A DNA stretch of 64,000 nucleotides from CAYONP01 sp964405335 (GTDB lineage Bacteria > Armatimonadota > UBA10988), in NCBI GenBank assembly GCA_964405335.1, contig CAYONP010000023.1, positions 1-64,000 on the forward strand, read 5' to 3'. A program made the translations under genes and the position numbers. The notes beneath the pieces are model-generated. The model was not told the origin of the DNA. It saw only the letters and a program-made list of their open reading frames with translations, and ran no database searches. Below are positions 24,482-32,210 of this stretch, one piece after another (within the stretch, counting starts at the first letter, position 1; every line of letters starts with the position of its first letter).

Positions 24482-25852
24482 CTAGTCGCAGGGCAAGGTA
24501 ACGCGAAAGGTGCTGCCCTCGCCGGGCCTGCTGTCGAGCGCCACCCGGCCGCCGTGGAGCTGCGCGATGTGCTTGACCAGTGCCAGCCCCAGCCCGGTGC
24601 CGCCATGCTCGCGGCTCCGCGCCCGGTCGACCCGGTAGAAGCGCTCGAACACCCGGGTCTGGTGTTCCGGCGCGATGCCGCAGCCCCAGTCCTGCACCTC
24701 GATGATCGACTCGCCGGCGGCGGCGGCGAGCCGGACCTCGACCCGCCCGCCCGACTCGCTGTAGGCGACGGCGTTGTTGAGCAGGTTGACCAGCGCCGTC
24801 TCGAGCAACCGGCCGTTGGCCGAGACGGTCAACGCTTCGCCGCTGACCTCAATCTCGATCCGCCGCTCGGCCGCGCGCGCCTCGACCGCCTGGCGCGCCG
24901 CCTCGGCGACGGCGCGCAGGTTGGTCGGCACGCGGCTCAGCTCCTGCCGCTCGGCGCTCTGCTCCAGGTCGGCCAGTTGCAGCAGCTCCTCGATCAGTTG
25001 GTTCAGCCGCGCGGCGTGGCGGGCGATCACGTCGATGAACCGCCGGGCCGTCTCGGGCTCGTCCAGCGCGCCGTCCTGCAGCGTCTCGACAAAACCGCAG
25101 ATGGCGGTGATCGGCGTGCGCAGTTCGTGGGTCACGTTGGCCACAAACTCGCTTCGCACGCCCTCGAGGCGGTGCAGCCGGGTGACATCCTCGAGCACCA
25201 GCAGCGCGCCGAGCCGCTGCCCGGCGGCGTCGACCAGCGGCGTGGCGCGGGCCTGCACGTGCAGCTCGGCGCCCTGGCGGCGGAGCACCAGGTCGCGCTC
25301 GATCGGCCCGCTGTCGGACAGGCAGGCCAGCACCAGGTGCTGCAGCTCGGTCTGGCGCACCGTTTCGTACAGCGTGGCGCCCGCGCGCGGGCCGCCGTCG
25401 AGGCCGAGCATCGCCGCCAACGCGCCGTTGAGGTGCAGCACGCGGTCGTCGACATCGACCGCGAGCACGCCCTCGCCCATCGAGGCCAGCACGCCCTCGA
25501 GCTGGTTGCGCTGCCGGCGCAGGTCGTCGAGCCGCTGGTCGAGCTGGGCGGCCATCTGGTTCATCGCCTCGACCAGCCCGCCCAGCTCGTCACTCGCCGG
25601 CGAGGGCAGTCGGCGCGCCAGGTGGCCGGCGGCGTACTGCTCGGCGGCGCGGCGAGCCATGACCAGCACGCGGCTCCAGGAGCGGGTGAGGTGGAACACG
25701 ACCAGGCCGGCAAGCGCCGCGACGAACAGGCCCCAGAGCGCCAGATCGACGCCGTGCAGCCGACCGGCGGCGAGGCCGAGCAGCAGCATCGCGGCGCAGC
25801 AGACCGCGGTGTAGCTGGCCACCAGTTGCCACAGGAGCCGCCGGCGCGGCAT
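24482..25852 (-). CDS. phoR: PhoR-type sensor histidine kinase
   Basis: 456 aa. Two membrane helices (about residues 9-30 and 36-56), then HAMP (to about 108), a PAS domain (GVLASMGEGVLAVDVDDRVL, about 117-220), HisKA with the phosphorylated His in FVANVTHELRTPITAICG, and HATPase with ALVNLLNNAVAYSE, VQDWGCGIAPEHQ and GGTGLGLALVKHIAQLHGG. The domain order is that of PhoR, the phosphate sensor, but the signal cannot be read from the sequence because the sensory loop between helices is very short. It follows the regulator by 3 bp. The gene symbol is by architecture and neighbour. Confidence 0.75.
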   Translation of the reverse strand: MPRRRLLWQLVASYTAVCCAAMLLLGLAAGRLHGVDLALWGLFVAALAGLVVFHLTRSWSRVLVMARRAAEQYAAGHLARRLPSPASDELGGLVEAMNQMAAQLDQRLDDLRRQRNQLEGVLASMGEGVLAVDVDDRVLHLNGALAAMLGLDGGPRAGATLYETVRQTELQHLVLACLSDSGPIERDLVLRRQGAELHVQARATPLVDAAGQRLGALLVLEDVTRLHRLEGVRSEFVANVTHELRTPITAICGFVETLQDGALDEPETARRFIDVIARHAARLNQLIEELLQLADLEQSAERQELSRVPTNLRAVAEAARQAVEARAAERRIEIEVSGEALTVSANGRLLETALVNLLNNAVAYSESGGRVEVRLAAAAGESIIEVQDWGCGIAPEHQTRVFERFYRVDRARSREHGGTGLGLALVKHIAQLHGGRVALDSRPGEGSTFRVTLPCD

Positions 25853-25855
25853 CGC

Positions 25856-26539
25856 CTACTCCCGGAAGCGGTACCCCACGCCTCGCACCGTCTCGATCTC
25901 GTGCGCCTGATCGCCCAGCTTGCGGCGCAGGCTGACGATGTGCACGTCGACCGAACGATCGGTCACAGGATGGTCCTCGCCGCGCACGCGATCGACAATC
26001 TGGCCACGGGTGAAGACCCAGCCCGGCCGCCGCGCCAGCAGGTGCAGAATGCGAAACTGGGTGATGGTCAGCTCAATCGCTTCGCCGCCGACGGTCACCT
26101 CGTGCCGGCCCGGGTGGATCTCGATCTCACGGATCACGATCGGCTGGACCGGGTCCTCCTCCTGCCGCACCCGGCGCAGCACGGCCTTGACTCGCGCCGC
26201 CAGCACCCGCGGGCGAAACGGCTTGGTGATGTAGTCGTCGGCACCCAGCTCGAGCCCGGTAACCACATCGGCGTCGCTGCCGCGGGCGGTGAGCATGATG
26301 ATCGGCACCTGCTGCGTCGCCGCGTCGCGCTTGAGGATCCGGCAGACATCGAGCCCGCCGATGCCGGGCAGCATCAGGTCGAGCACCATCAGGTCGGGTA
26401 CCTCCCGCCGGGCCGCCTGCAAGGCCTCCTCGCCCGTCGCCGCCAGCGTCACGCGATAGCCCTCGCGGTCCAGATTGTAGCGCACCAACTCTAGGATATC
26501 GGCCTCGTCGTCGACCACCAGCACCAGTTCCTTGGCCAT
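25856..26539 (-). CDS. phoB: PhoB/OmpR-family response regulator
   Basis: 227 aa from ATG 26539. Receiver domain: LVLVVDDEADILELVRYNL with the acidic pocket, the phosphorylated Asp in LMVLDLMLPGIGG, and MLTARGSDAD, then KPF at the end of the domain. The C-terminal winged helix has VFTRGQIVDRVRGEDHPVTD and SVDVHIVSLRRKLG, typical PhoB. Co-transcribed with the kinase gene (3-bp gap) and probably reading on into hypFCD. A minus-strand TATGCT (26585-26590) is a weak candidate -10 for this operon. Confidence 0.8.
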   Translation of the reverse strand: MAKELVLVVDDEADILELVRYNLDREGYRVTLAATGEEALQAARREVPDLMVLDLMLPGIGGLDVCRILKRDAATQQVPIIMLTARGSDADVVTGLELGADDYITKPFRPRVLAARVKAVLRRVRQEEDPVQPIVIREIEIHPGRHEVTVGGEAIELTITQFRILHLLARRPGWVFTRGQIVDRVRGEDHPVTDRSVDVHIVSLRRKLGDQAHEIETVRGVGYRFRE

Positions 26540-26640
26540 GGCCGCGCAGCTCCCCTCGCGCCGACACACTATTCGCTTCGGGTTAGCATACGATGATCGG
26601 GCCGGATGGTTGTAGACTGGCGCGCGACAGGAGCGCCCCG

Positions 26641-27516
26641 ATGCCCACCCTCCGCGACCTGCTCGCCGGCGGCCGGACGCTGCTCGCGGACGGCGCCACC
26701 GGCACCGCGCTGCAGCTACTCGGCCTGCCGCTCGGCACTGCCGGCGAGGCCTGGAACCTGAGCCACCCCGAGCAGGTCGCCGCGGTCGCCGACGCCTATG
26801 CCGCCGCCGGCAGCGACCTGGTCTGGACCAACACCTTCGGCGGCACGCCGCTGCGGCTGGCCCACACCGGCCTGACCGGCCGCAGCGCCGAGGTCAACCG
26901 CGCCGCGGTCGAGTTGGCCCGCCGCGGCGCCGCCGGCCGGGCGCTGGTGGTCGGCTCTATCGGACCCACCGGCGAGCTGCTCGAGCCCTATGGCGACCTG
27001 GCCCCCGAGGCGGCGCGTGACGCCTTCGCCGAGCAGGTCGAGGCGCTGGTCGGCGCCGGCGTCGATGGCCTGGTGCTCGAGACCTTCAGCGCGCTCGAAG
27101 AGCTGGGCGCCGCGCTCGAGGCGGCGCTCGCCGCCGCAGGCGAGCTGGCGGTGATCGCCTCGTGCAGCTTCGACTCGGGCGGCCGGACGATGATGGGCGT
27201 CAAGCCGGCCGAGGCGGTGCGCTTCGCGCTCGAGCGCGGCGCGGCGGTGGTCGGGGCCAACTGCAGCCTCGGCCCGCACATCGTCGAGCCGGCCATCGCC
27301 GAAATGCTGTCCGCCGCGCCCGCCGCGCGCCTGCTGGCCAAGCCGAACGCCGGCCTGCCCGAGCTGCGCGACGGCCGGCCGCACTATCCACTCACGCCGT
27401 CCGACCTGGCCGCCTTCGCCGGTCGGATGCAGGCGGCCGGGGTGGCCATCGTCGGCGGCTGCTGCGGCTCGACGGCCGAGCACATCGCGGCGATGCGGGC
27501 GGCGATGGACGGATAG
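26641..27516 (+). CDS. Homocysteine S-methyltransferase domain protein
   Basis: 291 aa from ATG 26641 with AGGAG upstream. A TIM barrel of the homocysteine/betaine-homocysteine methyltransferase family (also the N-terminal domain of MetH): LLADGATGTALQLLGLPLG, VWTNTFGGTPLRL, ALVVGSIGPTGELLEPYG, GVDGLVLETFS. The zinc-binding cysteines are in GANCSLGP and VGGCCGS. It transfers a methyl group to homocysteine to give methionine; the methyl donor is not evident. A possible -10 (TAGACT, 26613-26618) lies upstream. It diverges from the phoB operon. The 162 bp after it, before the convergent peptidase, show no gene. Confidence 0.85.
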   Translation: MPTLRDLLAGGRTLLADGATGTALQLLGLPLGTAGEAWNLSHPEQVAAVADAYAAAGSDLVWTNTFGGTPLRLAHTGLTGRSAEVNRAAVELARRGAAGRALVVGSIGPTGELLEPYGDLAPEAARDAFAEQVEALVGAGVDGLVLETFSALEELGAALEAALAAAGELAVIASCSFDSGGRTMMGVKPAEAVRFALERGAAVVGANCSLGPHIVEPAIAEMLSAAPAARLLAKPNAGLPELRDGRPHYPLTPSDLAAFAGRMQAAGVAIVGGCCGSTAEHIAAMRAAMDG

Positions 27517-27678
27517 GCCGGCAGCGCGGCCCGGCCTTCGATCACGCCACCGCCGAGAACATCGGTAGGGGCCCCGCCAACGGCGCGCCCGGCGCCCTGA
27601 GCCGGCCCCGGCATCAGCTCGTCCGCCTCGACGATGCGGCCTGACCATCGGCGCGCGCAGCGACCGGGGTGGTCGACG

Positions 27679-29058
27679 TCACCCGGCGTCCTGCGCCAGC
27701 GAGCCCATCGGATCCCACGCCGGCAGCACCACCGGCGGCAGTTCGAGCGCGGCCTGCAGTTCGGGCGTCAGGTAGCTGCGCCGGGCGGCGATCTCGAACA
27801 TGTGCTCGTCGAACCACGAGTCGTTCATCAGGTAGAAGCCCTTCTTCCCGCGCTCGTCGCCCCACGAGTTCTCGACCCGCCAGCGGCGCGGCGCGCCGTT
27901 GGCCACATCGACGCCGGTGAACAGCATGGCGTGCGTCATCGCCGTCTCGTGATAGACCAACCGCTCGGCCTTGGTCAGCGAGAAGTGGGTCTGGTAGACG
28001 CTCTCGTAGTCGAACATCCGCGCGTCCCACAGCCCCAGGTCGCCGCGCATCTGCTTGCCCACGTCGCAGCCGAACCAGACCGGCTCGCCGTCGTGCAGGA
28101 TCTGCAGCGCGATCTGCTTCATCGTCTCAATCTCGACGTTGAGGTAGACCACCGGCGCGCCGCCGACCATATTACCCAGGTACTCGACCGTGTAGGTCCG
28201 GCCGTACGGATTCTCCGGGCGCGGGTCGTGGACCAGGCAGACGTAGTCGTCGGTCGGCAAGGTGATGTACCGCTCGGCGAACTCGATGGGCGTCAGCCGG
28301 CCGTCGCGCTTGAACTGCTTGTCCTTGTCGCGCCACTGCCACTCGAACTCGAGCGGCGGCGTGCCGAGGTGGATGCAGAGAATGCGGTGGATCACCTCGA
28401 GCAGGCCGTCTTTGAGCTCGCGCAGCAGGTCGGGTCCGACGCCCTCGGCGTGCTCGGCGCGGAGCAGCCGCGCCCCCTCGCGCAGCTTGCTGCGCAGCAT
28501 CTGGTTCATCTTGCCGGTGGCCGAGCTCGATTGCGTCTCGGGCATCACCGCCTTCGGCACCACGCCGTGCTTTTCGATCAGGTTGACGAACATGTTCCAC
28601 TGCCCGCCGTCGTCGACCAGGTGGTCGAGCAGGAAGGCGACGGTGCGGTCGTCGGCGGGCCGATCGGCGGTGTCGAGAATCGCCTCGAGGAAGTAGTTGG
28701 CCTTCTCGAGCTTGTCCCAGAACATGGTGTAGTTCTGGCTGAACTCGAACTCCTCCAGGTCGAGCGCCTTGGCCGCCCCGACCCGGAGCAGGTTGAGACC
28801 GGCGAACATCCAGCAGCGGCCGCTGCCTTTCTGGTTGGTCACGCTCCAGTCGTCGAGCCGGGTCGAGAAGCTGTCGTCGGTGTTGAAGATCACGTCGCGC
28901 CGAACGGCGATGTCGTCGACGGTCGTCTGGCAGACGGCGTTCTGCATCAGCCGCGCGTGCGGATCGGTGGCGAACCGCCGGCGCAGGAACTCGATCCGGT
29001 CGGGCAGAATCGCCCCATCCGTGGCCGTCTCACGCGCCGCCGTCATCGTCGAAGCCAT
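27679..29058 (-). CDS. pepC: Aminopeptidase C (bleomycin hydrolase family, peptidase C1B)
   Basis: 459 aa, usual family length. The catalytic triad is visible: Cys in VTNQKGSGRCWMFAGLN, His in TAMTHAMLFTGVDV, and Asn in WRVENSWGDERG. The C-terminal ...FEIAARRSYLTPEL and following residues match the family arm that reaches the active site of the hexameric cage. A cytoplasmic cysteine aminopeptidase. ATG 29058 is preceded by GGAGG at 8 bp. It stands alone on the minus strand between plus-strand genes. Confidence 0.92.
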   Translation of the reverse strand: MASTMTAARETATDGAILPDRIEFLRRRFATDPHARLMQNAVCQTTVDDIAVRRDVIFNTDDSFSTRLDDWSVTNQKGSGRCWMFAGLNLLRVGAAKALDLEEFEFSQNYTMFWDKLEKANYFLEAILDTADRPADDRTVAFLLDHLVDDGGQWNMFVNLIEKHGVVPKAVMPETQSSSATGKMNQMLRSKLREGARLLRAEHAEGVGPDLLRELKDGLLEVIHRILCIHLGTPPLEFEWQWRDKDKQFKRDGRLTPIEFAERYITLPTDDYVCLVHDPRPENPYGRTYTVEYLGNMVGGAPVVYLNVEIETMKQIALQILHDGEPVWFGCDVGKQMRGDLGLWDARMFDYESVYQTHFSLTKAERLVYHETAMTHAMLFTGVDVANGAPRRWRVENSWGDERGKKGFYLMNDSWFDEHMFEIAARRSYLTPELQAALELPPVVLPAWDPMGSLAQDAG

Positions 29059-29135
29059 CGTCGGTACCTCCGCGCCGCAACCCCGCTAGAATGACGGCTG
29101 ACCGGCCGGTTGTCAAACCCGGCCCGTGCGCGGCC

Positions 29136-29164
29136 TTGACCCGGCGGCCTGGCGGCGGCATACT
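29136..29164 (+). promoter_or_regulatory. Candidate sigma-70 promoter upstream of the PEP-CTERM gene
   Basis: TTGACC (29136-29141), 17-bp spacer, CATACT (29159-29164). It lies about 240 bp before the PEP-CTERM start, upstream of the sigma-54 site; it could serve the same gene under other conditions or a small unrecognised transcript. Confidence 0.35.
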
Positions 29165-29311
29165 GACTCATCCACGGGGCGGGCGCCGGCTGGGTGGCCG
29201 GTTGCCCTGGGTGGAGGCAGGACCGACCTGCGGGGAGCGATGATGGACGGGGAGCGGCCGCGCTCGGCTAGGCGATCGCCGGGCGTCCGGAGCAACGAAT
29301 CCACCGCCACA

Positions 29312-29328
29312 CTGGCACACGATTTGCA
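29312..29328 (+). promoter_or_regulatory. Sigma-54 promoter of the PEP-CTERM gene
   Basis: CTGGCACACGATTTGCA fits the sigma-54 consensus YTGGCACGRNNNTTGCW at the -24 GG and -12 GC with exact spacing; only the two less conserved positions after TGGCAC differ. It is 77 bp upstream of ATG 29405, on the coding strand. Sigma-54 control of PEP-CTERM genes through the PrsK/PrsR system is known from other bacteria, which strengthens the assignment. The 346-bp gap 29059-29404 holds nothing else clear besides a -35/-10 pair near 29150. Confidence 0.75.
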
Positions 29329-29404
29329 GAATTCCACGGGTGGCGTTGCCGTGGACCGGCCCGCAGCGGGCTGGTTGGGGTGGCAACGTGACGGAGTAGC
29401 GATC

Positions 29405-30166
29405 ATGAGGCGCCCTATCCTGGCCGTGCTCGCCGGCCTGGTCTGCTGGTCCGCCGTTAACGCGGCGCCGATCGTCTTCTACGGCGAGGATCACCACGAG
29501 CCGGGCACCGACGCGGCGTTCCGCGAGGCCAACCGCGTCTCGCCCAGGCCGAACAGCGACGCAGCCTTCGACGCCTTCCGTGCGGCGCTGCCGCTGCACG
29601 GCATCGAAGACTACGACCACTTTACCGCGCCCGATGATGTCGGCGCCGGGGCGCCGATCCCGGTCGACTTCGAAGGCGTGGTGACCGGCTTCCAGCTCGG
29701 GCTGGGCTTCCTCGACCACATTCCGGCCGGCACCGACGGCATCGGCCGTTACCCGACCTCGGGCAACTGGTTCTGGAACGACGTCGTGCTCGATCCGCTC
29801 CAGACGACCTTCAGCGGGGTCGAGATCTGGTTCGACGCGCCGGTCTACGCCTTCGGTTTCTACGCCACCGACGTGGGCGACTTCGACGGCCTGCTCAGCG
29901 TCGACCTCGATCACGGGCTTGGCGGTCTCGAGCACTTCGGCGTGCCGCACTCCAGCGGCGCCGATATGCTGGGCGGCGTGCTCTTCTTCGGCGTGATCAG
30001 CGACACGCCGTTCACCAAGGCGCTGCTGAACACCAACTCCGAAGAAGACACCTTCGCCTTCGACACGCTGGTCGCCGGCGTGCGGCAGACGCCGATCCCC
30101 GAGCCGGGCACCCTGGCGCTGCTCGGCTTCGGCCTGGTCGCCCTGCGGCGTCGAAGGACCAGATAA
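29405..30166 (+). CDS. PEP-CTERM sorting-domain exported protein
   Basis: 253 aa from ATG 29405 (GGAG upstream). Signal peptide MRRPILAVLAGLVCWSAVNA. The mature part is beta-rich with acidic D/G loops (FSGVEIWFDAPVYAFGFYAT, GDFDGLLSVDLDHGLGG), like secreted PEP-CTERM proteins of unknown role. The C-terminus is a canonical sorting signal: PIPEPGTLALLGFGLVALRR, i.e. PEP motif, membrane helix, Arg cluster. Exosortase (EpsH/XrtA type) would cleave it; no exosortase is in this window. The sigma-54 promoter lies upstream and a CGGGCC/GGCCCG hairpin 24 bp downstream. Confidence 0.88.
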   Translation: MRRPILAVLAGLVCWSAVNAAPIVFYGEDHHEPGTDAAFREANRVSPRPNSDAAFDAFRAALPLHGIEDYDHFTAPDDVGAGAPIPVDFEGVVTGFQLGLGFLDHIPAGTDGIGRYPTSGNWFWNDVVLDPLQTTFSGVEIWFDAPVYAFGFYATDVGDFDGLLSVDLDHGLGGLEHFGVPHSSGADMLGGVLFFGVISDTPFTKALLNTNSEEDTFAFDTLVAGVRQTPIPEPGTLALLGFGLVALRRRRTR

Positions 30167-30190
30167 CCAGGACCCGCTCGCGACACGAAA

Positions 30191-30206
30191 CGGGCCGACC
30201 GGCCCG
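30191..30206 (+). terminator. Hairpin after the PEP-CTERM gene
   Basis: CGGGCC, loop GACC, GGCCCG: a 6-bp perfect stem 24 bp after the stop. No T tract follows, so it is a weak terminator candidate. Confidence 0.35.
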
Positions 30207-30231
30207 CTCCGAGGGTCGGCGTTAGCCGTAG

Positions 30232-30262
30232 ACTCCGCGTGGAGGGCAGCCTCCCGCGGAGT
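30232..30262 (+). promoter_or_regulatory. Hairpin that would hide the ribosome-binding site of the next gene
   Basis: ACTCCGCG (30232-30239) plus GGAGG (30241-30245) pair with CCTCC (30250-30254) plus CGCGGAGT (30255-30262): 13 paired bases with a single bulged T and a 4-base loop. The 3' arm contains GGAG (30258-30261), the only good ribosome-binding site of the gene starting at ATG 30268. In the folded RNA this site is base-paired. It could be a translational switch or an inserted palindrome. Confidence 0.45.
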
Positions 30263-30267
30263 TTGCG

Positions 30268-30633
30268 ATGTTGCGTGAACAGGCCGCCGATGTACGCTGG
30301 CGGGTCGGTCTCGGGCTCGGGATTGTCTGGGCCGCGTTCTGGATCTGGTTCGGGCTGGCCTGCGGCTGGTCCGAAGGCGGCTGGCGCGAAGCGCTGGTCC
30401 ACGCCCTGCTGCCCGGCGGTGTCTTCGCGCTGCTGGTCTACCTCGCCTGGCTCTACCCGCGCGGCGGGTCGTGGGGCCTGATCGCCGTCGGGCTGGCGAT
30501 CACCGTGGCCTATCCGCTCTGGTACGGCCGCCACTTCCCGTTCAGCACGGTGGTGTTCATCTGGCTGACCATGGCCTGGCCGCCGATCCTAGCCGGCATC
30601 CTGCTGCTCGGCGGCCGGCGGGTCGAGCTCTGA
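30268..30633 (+). CDS. Small four-helix membrane protein of unknown function
   Basis: 121 aa, about four transmembrane helices (residues 13-31, 44-62, 69-86, 92-113), rich in Trp and Gly (VWAAFWIWFGLACGW, VFIWLTMAWPPILAGILLL). No motif I recognise; the layout resembles small uncharacterised DUF membrane proteins. Its last 45 bp overlap the end of the convergent 340-aa gene. Confidence 0.55.
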   Translation: MLREQAADVRWRVGLGLGIVWAAFWIWFGLACGWSEGGWREALVHALLPGGVFALLVYLAWLYPRGGSWGLIAVGLAITVAYPLWYGRHFPFSTVVFIWLTMAWPPILAGILLLGGRRVEL

Positions 30634-31611
30634 GCCGAGCCGGCTGAGAGACCGATCGATCGCTCTCTCGGCCGGCTCGCCCGCCGCGCGCGACAGGCTC
30701 GCCTCGCCGGCGCGCGACAGGTGAGGCAGTTGCCAGCCCGCGCGCCGTGCCTCAATCGCGCGCTCGATGGCGAAGGTCAGCTCCGCGGCGTTCAGGTCGT
30801 GATCCTGATACCAGAACGAGCCGTCGCGCGTGGTGCAGGTGACCGGTGTCGTCAGTGAGATGGAGCGCAGGTCGGCCCACGAGTAGTCGCGAAACGTGCG
30901 GCCGACGCGGACACACAGGCCGTCGACATCAGCGATGATCCGGCGCGGGATGAGGTCGTGTCGTAACGCCCACAGGGCCGGCAGAAGCACAACGATGGTG
31001 ACTGCGACGGCGAGCAGACCGGCCAGCGGACCATCCACGACGGCCATGGCGACCCACACCACCAACAGAAGGACGAGCCCGCAACCGAGCCAAGGGCGAG
31101 GCGTGGACGCCACCACCAGCCGCCCGCTGATCGGCAGATCGAGCCAGACTGCCAGGTCATCCGGATCGACCGGCACGGCTGTGGCAGCCGGCTGGCGGCG
31201 GCGCGGGACCGGCACGGCTGTGGCAGCCGGCTGGCGGCGGCGCGGGACCATCTCGGCCAGGCTGTCGGCCAGGTCGAGCCAGCGCTCGACCGTTGGCTGG
31301 ATGCGGAAGCTGCCCAGCCGCGTGTGGACGTCGGCGCAGGCGTCGTGGACGTCAACGCCCAGGAGATCGAGCCGCCGGTGGATCCGTCGGCGGAACGGGA
31401 AGCACACGCTGACGCCGTCGGCGTCGAGGCGATAGCCGACCGGCCGCCGCAGCGCGCCGGCGATGCCCAGCAGGCCGAGCGGCACGAGCGCGAACCAGCC
31501 GAGCGTGGAAGCTGAGGCCAGACCCGTCGCGAGCAAGCCGAACGACAGGGCCATCTGCAGCCAAACCGAGGCGCGGCGGCGGTGGCGAAACAACCGGCCT
31601 TCGGTGTTCAC
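30589..31611 (-). CDS. Membrane protein with PH-like segments
   Basis: 340 aa. Helices at about residues 17-35, 38-55 and a pair at about 180-222 (CGLVLLLVVWVAMAVV, LLAVAVTIVVLLPALWAL). After the second pair comes RRIIADVDGLCVRVGRTFRD followed by YSWADLRSISLTT, a bacterial PH/YcxB-like strand pattern also seen in the upstream neighbour (EWYSWADVRAVEER). An exact 39-bp tandem duplication (31172-31249) gives the direct repeat PRRRQPAATAVPV twice. Its start overlaps the stop of the preceding gene by 4 bp. Last gene of the minus-strand operon. Function unknown. Confidence 0.6.
   Translation of the reverse strand: MNTEGRLFRHRRRASVWLQMALSFGLLATGLASASTLGWFALVPLGLLGIAGALRRPVGYRLDADGVSVCFPFRRRIHRRLDLLGVDVHDACADVHTRLGSFRIQPTVERWLDLADSLAEMVPRRRQPAATAVPVPRRRQPAATAVPVDPDDLAVWLDLPISGRLVVASTPRPWLGCGLVLLLVVWVAMAVVDGPLAGLLAVAVTIVVLLPALWALRHDLIPRRIIADVDGLCVRVGRTFRDYSWADLRSISLTTPVTCTTRDGSFWYQDHDLNAAELTFAIERAIEARRAGWQLPHLSRAGEASLSRAAGEPAERAIDRSLSRLGSELDPPAAEQQDAG
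31172..31249. repeat. Exact 39-bp tandem duplication within a gene
   Basis: Units 31172-31210 and 31211-31249 are identical and in frame (13 codons each), adding one extra copy of a Pro/Arg/Ala-rich linker between the membrane halves of the 340-aa protein. Being perfect, it is probably recent and may vary in copy number between strains. Confidence 0.85.
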
Positions 31612-32210
31612 TCCGGCGGCTCCACGGCGCGGCTGATGGTGCTGTCACCCGTTGCCGCTCGGGCGTGGCTGAGCGCTGCGTCGCTCGACTGACCGACGGC
31701 GCGGCCGCTGCGGCGCGCTTGGCGGGCCTGGCGCGCGGCGTGAGCGATGCGCCGTGGCTTGCCCCGCCGGTCGAGCACGCTGCGTCGGCGCCGCACCTGG
31801 ATGCGGTGCCAGCCATTGCGTTCCTCGACCGCACGCACGTCGGCCCACGAGTACCACTCCCAGCCGTCGCCGACCAGCAGGCCGAGCCCGTCGGGCGAGG
31901 CGCGGCAGCGCCGCGGCTGCACTCGTCGCGGCGGACGGCGGAGCCAGGCGTACCAGACCGCGGCGACCGGCAGCAGTAGCCACGGCCTGCTCGGGCTGAG
32001 GAGCAGGCAGACCACGCAGGTGGCTGCGCAGCCGCCGCAAGCGATTAGCTGCGGAGCGGGCCCGCGCCGCGAGAACGGATTGCCGCGCTCGGTCTCGAGC
32101 CGCGTCGCGGTGTCGACGACGCCGTCCGGCGCGTCGAGGCCGAGCCAGCGCGCCATCTCCTCACGAGTGATCGGCTCGCTGCCGGCCACCGCCTCGCCCT
32201 CATCCGCCAT
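31608..32210 (-). CDS. Membrane protein of unknown function, PH-like
   Basis: 200 aa. The N-terminal soluble part has ITREEMARWLGLDAPDG. Two closely spaced helices (about residues 55-72 and 74-90, with CGGCAATCVVCLLL) follow, then WEWYSWADVRAVEERNGWHR, which matches the YSWADLRSI segment of the following gene. The C-terminus is very basic and probably disordered. Overlaps the HEAT gene by 11 bp and the next gene by 4 bp, so the three are translationally coupled. Confidence 0.55.
   Translation of the reverse strand: MADEGEAVAGSEPITREEMARWLGLDAPDGVVDTATRLETERGNPFSRRGPAPQLIACGGCAATCVVCLLLSPSRPWLLLPVAAVWYAWLRRPPRRVQPRRCRASPDGLGLLVGDGWEWYSWADVRAVEERNGWHRIQVRRRRSVLDRRGKPRRIAHAARQARQARRSGRAVGQSSDAALSHARAATGDSTISRAVEPPE

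Noticed and set aside
22067..26494. A 1,475-codon open frame on the plus strand opposite hypFCD and phoR
   Set aside because: It lies antisense to five well-supported genes and reads as low-complexity Gln/Ala/Arg/Val sequence, a shadow created by high GC.
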